Shown here: positions 14,706-20,563 of the stretch, in pieces
Layout: the number at the start of each line of letters is the position of its first letter
Position numbering within the stretch: the stretch's first letter is position 1
Assembly (NCBI GenBank): GCA_022824605.1
Contig: JAJDZO010000309.1
Coordinates: forward strand, 1-20,563
Length of the DNA stretch: 20,563 nucleotides
From: Acidimicrobiia bacterium
GTDB lineage: Bacteria > Actinomycetota > Acidimicrobiia > Acidimicrobiales > Aldehydirespiratoraceae
Reading direction: 5' to 3'
The notes under the pieces: model-generated
Told to the model about the DNA's origin: nothing
The model's database searches: none
The model's input: only the letters and a program-made list of their open reading frames with translations
Translations under genes and position numbers: made by a program

Positions 14706-14732
14706 TGGCACATGTGTGCCAAGTTGTGGCAC
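14706..14732. promoter_or_regulatory. Overlapping TGGCAC inverted repeats, operator candidate
   Basis: TGGCACA-TG-TGTGCCA (14706-14721) is a perfect 7-bp dyad. A third half-site, TGGCAC (14727-14732), forms a second dyad with GTGCCA (14716-14721) across a 5-nt centre. The two TGGCAC copies are 21 bp apart, close to two helical turns, so regulators bound to them would face the same side. The site lies between the divergent membrane-protein and giant surface-protein genes, about 90 bp upstream of the predicted -10 of the latter. Confidence 0.45.
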
Positions 14733-14822
14733 CGACGTCACGAGCCGCCGGCCCATCTGCGCGAGCGGGGCAGCCTCTTGGCGAGCTGCCAACAACTGCA
14801 TTCGACCTGGGCACGGCTGGCA

Positions 14823-14883
14823 TATATTCTGGCGCGTGCCTACTCCCCGGCCGATGGACGGCTCGTCTGCACGAGCGTTAGGA
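14823..14883 (+). promoter_or_regulatory. Promoter and ribosome site of the giant surface-protein gene
   Basis: TATATT (14823-14828) is close to the TATAAT consensus and would start transcription near 14835. AGGA (14880-14883) lies 5 nt before ATG 14889, which begins a typical signal peptide. The leader would be about 54 nt. The -35 region (TTCGAC, 14801-14806) is poor. Confidence 0.45.
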
Positions 14884-14888
14884 CCAAC

Positions 14889-16715
14889 ATGAGGAGTTCC
14901 GCCGTTTCCATCCCAAGGTCTGTGACCCGAGGATCGGCGACCCGTCGGCGCAGGGTGTGGTGTGTGCTCGCGGCGGCGATGGTCGTCGCGCCGCTGGTGG
15001 CGGCAGTGCGGGTGCAGGCAGTTGATGCTCTGTCGTCGGCGAACGTGCTCGGGCTGGAAGTGTCGGCGACGCGGCTGCGCGTGGTCGAGGGAGGCTCAGC
15101 GGCCAGTTACACGGTCGGACCCGCTACTGATCCCGGCCAGACGCTGACCATCGCCATCGGCAACCCAGACAGCACGGCGTTCACGGTCTCGCCGTCCACG
15201 CTCAGCTTCACCAGCGGCAGCAGCGGCAACTGGAACACGCCGCGCCAGGTGACGATCACACCAAAGCAGGACGCCGACTCCGAACACGAGATTGTCGGCC
15301 TGACCCACACGGCATCAGGCCACGCGGCTGGCATCGCGGAGATCGACGTGCAGGTCTATGTGGAAGACGACGAAGCGTCAGAGGCACCGCCGCTTCCCGA
15401 CGACGCAGGTGGTTTCTACGGCACATTCTCGCAAGTCTCGAAGCCGATGGTCAAGATGTGGGAGCAACCCACATGGAACACCGGATCCGAACACACGTAC
15501 CAGATTCGACTCACGTCGGACCCTGGACAGGACGTCACGCTCAATGCGCTCAATCCCCTGCCTGGGCTGGCTGGATTGACCATCTCACCCGCATCGGTGA
15601 CGTTCACGGCGGGTGCTCAGGGCAATTGGAACACGTACCAGACGGTGACCGTGTTGGCGACGCCAGACAGCGACGGCAATGACACGCTGCTGCCGTTGTA
15701 CTTCATCCACAGCACCGGGGCGTTCGTCGGGCCACCGGTGCTGGTGCACGTTCGCGACATTCAAGGGAAGCCCGGCGTAGCTAACAAAGTTGTGTTCGGT
15801 GTGGAGTACCCTGAGGTGACCGAACGTGGCGCTTCGCTCACCTACAGCGTCCGTATGTCTGGCCAACCGACCAACTACCTGCGGATGCACCTGTCGTCCA
15901 CCGTTCCTAAGTCGGTCACCGTCAGTCCAGCGATCATCGACTTCGATCGCTCGAACTATGACGATCCGCAGTACGTCACCGTCACAGCCCGCGATGATCT
16001 AGATTCTCTCACGCAAACCGGTTTCATCACGCATCGCTATCAGGAATCGACCCACAGCGACTGGGATAACGCAAACCACTTCACCCCGGGCCATTCGCTG
16101 CCACTCAAGGTGTTCGACACCTGGCATGCTGAATTGATCATCGAGCAGCAATCCGAGAAGATCGCCAACGCCATTACCTACGACGGGAAGGATCCCAGTT
16201 ATACCGTCCGCTTGGCCGCCGATCCCGGCCAAGTCGTCACCATCGATCTGGAACACAACGATCGGGTGATCGCTCATCCACAGCAGTTGACCTTTACAGG
16301 CGGCGCTGGCGGGGACTGGAGCACGCCTCAAACAGTCACGCTCCAAGTGCCGCTCGATCCCGACACCGCCAACGAAGATATCGTCATCGATCATGTGTAT
16401 GACGGCTTTGTCGAGGCCGCGGTGCCGGTCAGCATTATCGACAGCGACCCGAAGTCAGTGATCGTGTATGTGTATCCGGACTATCAGCATATGAACGAAG
16501 GCGAAGCGGTACAGAGTTACTTCGTCGCCCTCGCTGATGATCCGGGCGGTGAAGTGAACATGACGCTGACATCGTCTCTGCCCGAGTCGCTCACTGCGTC
16601 TCCATCGACGCTGACGTTCGATAGTGACACTACTACATGCGACAGCCCGTCACTATCACTGCTGTTGAAGATGCGGATGCGGACGACAACACGGTCACTG
16701 TCACGCACAGTCTGA
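14889..16715 (+). CDS. Giant secreted repeat protein, N-terminal segment ending at a frameshift
   Basis: From ATG 14889 this reads 608 residues. MRSSA, a run of four Arg (19-22), a hydrophobic core and a VQA site at 42-44 form a Sec signal peptide. Four and a half ~105-residue repeats follow (about 15050, 15410, 15780, 16127 and 16451 onward). Each has an exchange such as SYTVRLAADPGQ, then LTFTGGAGGDWSTPQTVTLQ, a D-rich stretch and a closing acidic turn. The repeat signature (SP-LTFT-NW-PQ-VTV) suggests an extracellular beta-sandwich domain. The last 28 residues, after LTFDSD near residue 580, are unrelated and run in the wrong frame. One missing base near 16629 restores NYYMRQPVTITAVED and the rest of the repeat, so this is the 5' part of one long gene. 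An upstream in-frame ATG (14625) adds 88 residues without secretion features and is rejected. Confidence 0.8.
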   Translation: MRSSAVSIPRSVTRGSATRRRRVWCVLAAAMVVAPLVAAVRVQAVDALSSANVLGLEVSATRLRVVEGGSAASYTVGPATDPGQTLTIAIGNPDSTAFTVSPSTLSFTSGSSGNWNTPRQVTITPKQDADSEHEIVGLTHTASGHAAGIAEIDVQVYVEDDEASEAPPLPDDAGGFYGTFSQVSKPMVKMWEQPTWNTGSEHTYQIRLTSDPGQDVTLNALNPLPGLAGLTISPASVTFTAGAQGNWNTYQTVTVLATPDSDGNDTLLPLYFIHSTGAFVGPPVLVHVRDIQGKPGVANKVVFGVEYPEVTERGASLTYSVRMSGQPTNYLRMHLSSTVPKSVTVSPAIIDFDRSNYDDPQYVTVTARDDLDSLTQTGFITHRYQESTHSDWDNANHFTPGHSLPLKVFDTWHAELIIEQQSEKIANAITYDGKDPSYTVRLAADPGQVVTIDLEHNDRVIAHPQQLTFTGGAGGDWSTPQTVTLQVPLDPDTANEDIVIDHVYDGFVEAAVPVSIIDSDPKSVIVYVYPDYQHMNEGEAVQSYFVALADDPGGEVNMTLTSSLPESLTASPSTLTFDSDTTTCDSPSLSLLLKMRMRTTTRSLSRTV

Positions 16716-19700
16716 CTGGCTATCGCGGGGTGGAACTGAGCATCGATGTCGAAGACAACGATCCCGGTGGCATTCTGATCTACCCCGACAGCGATCGAGT
16801 GTTGTGGGAGAATCCACAGTACCGGCGTACGTTGAGGGATCCCGAGTCGGGGGCCAACCGGCAGTACGGATACGGCATCAAGCTGCAACGCGATCCCGGT
16901 GCAGGCCAGAACGTCGTCGTCATCCGTGAAGGTGAATCGCCCGATGGAGTCTCCTATTGGGGTCACGGCCGAGACAGAAGCCTGACTTTTACGGGCGGAC
17001 CGAACGGCAACTGGAACTCATACCAATGGTTCGGCTTGACGCCCGATGCTGACTCAAACCATGTAGACGAGACCTACACAGTGTATCACTCGACAACGGT
17101 GGATGGCTTCAGCAGCCGATCGGCAGTGACGATCCATGTCCTAGAATCAGCCCCTAGCTCCTATCCGTACGTGCCACGCACACGTCGGTACACCGGCGCC
17201 GACATGGTCATCGAGATTCCCCATCCAGTCGTCTGCACGGATGACGATGACGACGGATACGACGACGACAGCGGGGAGGAATGCGAGGACTCCGAGCCCG
17301 AGGCGATTCCAGAACCGTCGATGGCACCGTCGCTGTTGCACGTTGTTGAGGGCGGCACGGCGCGTAACTACAGTCTGTTCTTCTCGGAAGACCCGGGTAA
17401 GGATGTCACGGTGGCGCTGACCGCGGAGAGCGCGAATTCGTCACTCGGCAGTTGGCTCGTGGCTCCGCTGTCGGTTGCGTTCACCGGCGGCGATGGCGGC
17501 AATTGGCAGACGCCGCAGTGGATCTCGATCACGGGCGTCGATGATGATGATGCGTTTGACGACCGATTGACGGTCGAACACGAGGTGACCACCGACGCAG
17601 GCTCTGCCATCATCGATCCGTTGATCGCTCATTTGTATGACGACGACACCGCTGCCATCACGATCAGCGACCACGTCGTGCAAGTCAACGAGGGAGGGTC
17701 CACTACCTACAACGTCACGCTGGTGACCGACCCCGTCACAGACGCCACAGTCACACCGACAAGTAGTGATGCATCGTCCGTCACCTTCACGCCCAGCGTC
17801 TTGTCGTTCACCTCCGCTAACTGGAGTAACCCACAAACCGTCACTGTGCAGGCATTGCAGGACGGTGACAGCGACCACGAGACCGTTACGCTCACGCATG
17901 CCGTCGCGGGATACTCCGTGCTGCAAGCGATCGATAGTGTGCGGGTTGAGGTATCCGACGACGAAGGCGGAGCGCGTCCGACGGTCAGCGTAACCGCTGG
18001 CAACGGCGTCACCGAGGGCTCCGCCGCCAGCTTCACCATTACTGCAAGTCCGACACAACCGTCAGTTGTACCGGTGTCGGTCACTGTCGATCAGACTGGC
18101 GAATATGTGGCTGCCGGCGATCTTGGTACGAAGACGGTGAGTATTCCAGCCAATGCCAGTCTGACGTTCACCGTCGACACCTGGGGAGATGAGTTGGACG
18201 AGCCTGACGGTGGTGTCGTTGTAACGGTGAATGGCGGCGACGGGTATTCCGTGTCGTCGTCGCAGGGATCGGCGACCGTGAGGGTCGAAGACGACGACGA
18301 CCCGCCACCAGCATGCACGGTCCAGTTGCCGTCCGACGCCATAACGGTCGCGGAGGTGCAGGCTTGGCGCGACGAGTTCTCCGCGGCTGCGCATGTGAAA
18401 CGGTGGAATCGAGTGCTTGCCGCGCTTGGTGAGAGCACCAATGAAGCAGCCATGACTGTTTCGGAGTCGAGGGCAATACAGAGCCGCATCAACAACAGCC
18501 GTTGGGACCGCACCACACGTACGCTCGAAGCGAAGGCCAAATGTGACTCGCTGTCTGCGCCAGAGATATCGATCACCGCTGGCGGCGATGTCACTGAGGG
18601 CACTGACGCCAGCTTCACCATCACCGCCAATCCCGCGCCGTCCTCTTACCTGGACGTGTGGTACTCTGTCAGTGCAACAGGCAGTTACGGGGTGGACACC
18701 GGCATAGATTCTGTTCGGGTGTACGGCGGCACGTATACGCTCCGGTTGACCACCACAGACGACAACGAGGACGAAGCTGGCGGCACGGCCCGTGTAGCGA
18801 TCAGTCAGGGCGCTGGTTACACCGTCTCTGGGACTGCGGGTTCGGCGACTGTCGCGATAGCCGACAATGAAGTGCCTGAAATCAGCATCGTCGCCGGTGC
18901 TGACGTCGGCGAGGGCGCCAATGCTGCCTTCACTGTGTCTGCCAACCCGGTGCCGGCTGCTCCGCTGTCGGTCGATGTGACGATCTCCCAGAGCGGAGAT
19001 TTCGGTGTGGTTGTCGGCTCAAGGACCGTAATCGTCCCGACGACCGGAAGCGTCACGCTGCAGGTCGCTACCAACAACGACAGCGCTGATGAACCAAACG
19101 GAGTGGTCACTGCAACCGCCGTCTCACGAGCGGGATACACGGTATCGTCGTCGAAGCACACGGGAAGCGTGGCCGTCGCGGACGATGACCCGCCAGCGGG
19201 CACACCAGTCATCAGCATCATTTCCGGCCCCGATGTGGGCGAAGGCGACGATGTAACGTTCACGGTGACAGCGAATCCCGTGCCGCTGGCCGACCTTAGA
19301 GTCGATATCGTTATTGCCCAATCCGGTGACTTTGGTGTCGCGACGGGCCAACGCAGCGTGACCGTTCCAACTACCGGCAACGCAACGATCACGCTCACCA
19401 CAACTGATGACAGCACCTTCGAAGCGGACGGCTTGATCACGGCGACGGTTCAGACCGGCGCGGGTTATGGCGTCTCCACGTCGGCCGATGCCGCCACTGT
19501 GAATGTCGCCGACGACGACCAATCGAATCCGTGTGTCAAACTGCTCAAAGCCGACGGCATGACTGAGGGTGAATGGAACAGTAGTTGCACCTCCAGCCAG
19601 CGCTCAGGTCGATACAGCCGGTTCTACAGCTTCTCGGTGGCCGAACAGAGTAGCGTGACGATCAATCTGATCTCGACGATCGATACCTATCTGTACTTGC

Positions 19701-20563
19701 GTCAGGGTCAGGGCGTGGTTCAGGGCGACTACGCGGCCTCGGACGATGATGGTGGAGACGGCTACAACTCGCGTATCCGCAGACAGCTCAGCACGGGCTG
19801 GTACACGATTGAGGCGACAACCTACCGCAGCGGCCGCGCGGGCAAGTTCCAACTGAAGGTCAGTGGCCTGCCCGATGTGCAGACACCCCAACAGCAGTCT
19901 GTGCACGAGATCAGCATTGCCGGGGGCGCTGACGTGACTGAAGGCGGCGACGCCACGTTTACCGTTGCCGCGAGCCCGGCCCCGACAGCTGATCTCGACG
20001 TGAGCGTCACCGTCACGCATTCAGGCGATTTCGGCGTCACGGACGGCGTCCAGACAGTCACGATCCCAAACTCAGGCAGTGCCAAGTTCACCGTTGGCAC
20101 CACAGACGACAACTCCGACGAGGCCGACGGTTCGGTGACAGCGACGGTCGTCGCAGGCTCCGGCTACACGGTGTCGAGCACGAACTACACCGCGTCGGTC
20201 GCTGTCGAGGACAATGATCCCACGCCCGTCCCGGCGGATTGCGTTTCCGGCAGCCTGCTCAACCTGGTACGTCGGTATTACGAGGCGAACGAGACCGAGC
20301 CGCCAAATCACGGGCGGAACTGGAAGCGCGTGCTGATTGCGTTCGGCGATGTCGAGGACGCTCAACTCACGCCGTACACGGCGGCCGAGGCGAGGCAGAG
20401 CGAGCAGCGGTGGTCTGGCTGGAAACCAGTCCGTGAGGCGCTGGAGTGCGTTGAAGCGGGCGTTCCGCCGCCGTCCACGCCGGAGGTGAGCATCACTGCC
20501 GGCTCCGGCATTACTGAAGGCGATGATGCCGGCTTTACAGTGACCGCCAATCCTGCACCGACT
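16637..20563 (+). CDS. Giant secreted repeat protein, continuation after the frameshift (cut by window edge)
   Basis: The frame is open from 16628 to the window end, over 1300 codons, and completes the fifth repeat of the preceding segment. ATG 16637 is only the first in-frame start; the natural start is most likely 14889. Three more repeats (to about 17965) flank an acidic CTDDDDDGYDDDSGEEC loop (17234-17284). Then come Calx-beta-like repeats of ~105 residues with cores like VTEGGDATFTVAASPAP and ends like VAVEDND (near 17978, 18563, 18878, 19208, 19904 and 20480). Among them are two Cys-bracketed helical modules (18314-18544, 20240-20449) and one PPC-like domain (19532-19870). The protein would exceed 1890 residues, and its C-terminus and anchor are unseen. 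Likely role: calcium-dependent surface adhesion or structure. If the frameshift is real, this part would be secreted only by bypass, and the gene would be a pseudogene. Confidence 0.75.
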   Translation, partial: MRQPVTITAVEDADADDNTVTVTHSLTGYRGVELSIDVEDNDPGGILIYPDSDRVLWENPQYRRTLRDPESGANRQYGYGIKLQRDPGAGQNVVVIREGESPDGVSYWGHGRDRSLTFTGGPNGNWNSYQWFGLTPDADSNHVDETYTVYHSTTVDGFSSRSAVTIHVLESAPSSYPYVPRTRRYTGADMVIEIPHPVVCTDDDDDGYDDDSGEECEDSEPEAIPEPSMAPSLLHVVEGGTARNYSLFFSEDPGKDVTVALTAESANSSLGSWLVAPLSVAFTGGDGGNWQTPQWISITGVDDDDAFDDRLTVEHEVTTDAGSAIIDPLIAHLYDDDTAAITISDHVVQVNEGGSTTYNVTLVTDPVTDATVTPTSSDASSVTFTPSVLSFTSANWSNPQTVTVQALQDGDSDHETVTLTHAVAGYSVLQAIDSVRVEVSDDEGGARPTVSVTAGNGVTEGSAASFTITASPTQPSVVPVSVTVDQTGEYVAAGDLGTKTVSIPANASLTFTVDTWGDELDEPDGGVVVTVNGGDGYSVSSSQGSATVRVEDDDDPPPACTVQLPSDAITVAEVQAWRDEFSAAAHVKRWNRVLAALGESTNEAAMTVSESRAIQSRINNSRWDRTTRTLEAKAKCDSLSAPEISITAGGDVTEGTDASFTITANPAPSSYLDVWYSVSATGSYGVDTGIDSVRVYGGTYTLRLTTTDDNEDEAGGTARVAISQGAGYTVSGTAGSATVAIADNEVPEISIVAGADVGEGANAAFTVSANPVPAAPLSVDVTISQSGDFGVVVGSRTVIVPTTGSVTLQVATNNDSADEPNGVVTATAVSRAGYTVSSSKHTGSVAVADDDPPAGTPVISIISGPDVGEGDDVTFTVTANPVPLADLRVDIVIAQSGDFGVATGQRSVTVPTTGNATITLTTTDDSTFEADGLITATVQTGAGYGVSTSADAATVNVADDDQSNPCVKLLKADGMTEGEWNSSCTSSQRSGRYSRFYSFSVAEQSSVTINLISTIDTYLYLRQGQGVVQGDYAASDDDGGDGYNSRIRRQLSTGWYTIEATTYRSGRAGKFQLKVSGLPDVQTPQQQSVHEISIAGGADVTEGGDATFTVAASPAPTADLDVSVTVTHSGDFGVTDGVQTVTIPNSGSAKFTVGTTDDNSDEADGSVTATVVAGSGYTVSSTNYTASVAVEDNDPTPVPADCVSGSLLNLVRRYYEANETEPPNHGRNWKRVLIAFGDVEDAQLTPYTAAEARQSEQRWSGWKPVREALECVEAGVPPPSTPEVSITAGSGITEGDDAGFTVTANPAPT
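17234..17284 (+). other. Cys-bracketed acidic loop resembling a thrombospondin type 3 calcium site
   Basis: The 17 residues CTDDDDDGYDDDSGEEC contain the DxDxDGxxD pattern of calcium-binding loops of the thrombospondin type 3/EF-loop kind, closed by two Cys. The loop sits in a linker between two beta repeats of the giant protein. Confidence 0.5.
18314..18544 (+). other. Helical module copy 1 in the giant protein
   Basis: 77 residues from Cys to Cys, between two Calx-beta-like repeats. Key residues: W at AWRDEF, then HVKRWNRVLAALGE, then MTVSESRAI, then SRWDRTTRTLEAK. No beta-strand pattern; helices are predicted by eye. No family name is known to me. Confidence 0.6.
19532..19870 (+). other. 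PPC-like (bacterial pre-peptidase C-terminal) domain in the giant protein
   Basis: 113 residues with SRFYSFSVAEQSSVTINL, a TYLYLRQGQG turn, an acidic DDDGGDGYNSRI loop, STGWYTIEATTY, and FQLKVSG. This is the standard PPC order. Such beta-sandwich domains accompany secreted enzymes and adhesins and are often calcium- or glycan-linked. Confidence 0.7.
20240..20449 (+). other. Helical module copy 2 in the giant protein
   Basis: 70 residues from Cys to Cys, again between Calx-beta-like repeats. Shared with copy 1: HGRNWKRVLIAFGD, then YTAAEARQSEQR, then GWKPVREALEC. The N-terminal third differs (LNLVRRYYEAN in place of VAEVQAWRDEF). Confidence 0.6.

Noticed and set aside
14340..14801. 153-codon minus-strand frame overlapping the small membrane protein gene
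   Set aside because: It has no hydrophobic segment, motif or ribosome site, whereas the overlapping 83-residue frame has a clear membrane segment.
14625..14888. Upstream extension of the giant surface protein
   Set aside because: It would bury the signal peptide behind 88 unrelated residues; ATG 14889 has AGGA at the right distance and begins the signal peptide.
16615..16645. Programmed -1 ribosomal frameshift in the giant gene
   Set aside because: There is no X-XXY-YYZ slippery heptamer and no obvious downstream structure; a single missing base explains the data better.
1..20563. tRNA, rRNA, CRISPR, insertion sequence or phage genes
   Set aside because: No cloverleaf-like sequence, repeat-spacer pattern, transposase motif or integrase was seen on reading both strands; a dedicated search was not possible.

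Overview
The window is GC-rich with dense coding on both strands. Its features point to an uncultured actinobacterium, most likely an Acidimicrobiia-type marine or host-associated lineage. The reasons are the GTG starts, the TANNNT -10 boxes placed directly before start codons, several luciferase-like (LLM, F420/flavin type) oxidoreductases, and a surface protein with SLH domains. This assignment is inference; the window has no rRNA or other marker that settles it.

Left third (1-5325), small-molecule metabolism. A minus-strand run goes LLM oxidoreductase (2859-3908), LLM oxidoreductase (1914-2855), class C beta-lactamase-fold serine hydrolase (597-1793), acyl-CoA synthetase (568 down to 1, cut by the window edge). 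Gaps of 3, 120 and 28 bp suggest an operon that oxidises, hydrolyses and CoA-activates an unknown substrate. A divergent AhpD/carboxymuconolactone-decarboxylase-like gene (3932-4510) and a third LLM gene (4522-5325) flank it.

Middle (5326-7436), housekeeping. A 65-residue zinc-ribbon protein is followed by argS, which ends in a strong two-tier hairpin.

Right two thirds (7437-20563), cell surface. Three large secreted repeat proteins share the plus strand: a 1098-aa protein with a tandem ~344-aa unit and Calx-beta-like domains; a 509-aa protein with three SLH domains and seven RCC1-type blades; and a giant protein (14889 to beyond 20563) with eight beta-sandwich-type repeats, Calx-beta-like repeats, a PPC-like domain and two copies of a Cys-bracketed helical module I cannot assign. 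The giant gene is split by an apparent 1-nt deletion near 16629. Between these genes lie an alkyl-sulfatase-like MBL hydrolase, a small membrane protein and a truncated remnant of a larger accessory gene (12540-12830).

No tRNA, rRNA, CRISPR array, transposase or integrase was seen. No gene-free stretch exceeds 300 bp; the longest (14645-14888) carries an operator-like repeat and a promoter for the giant gene.
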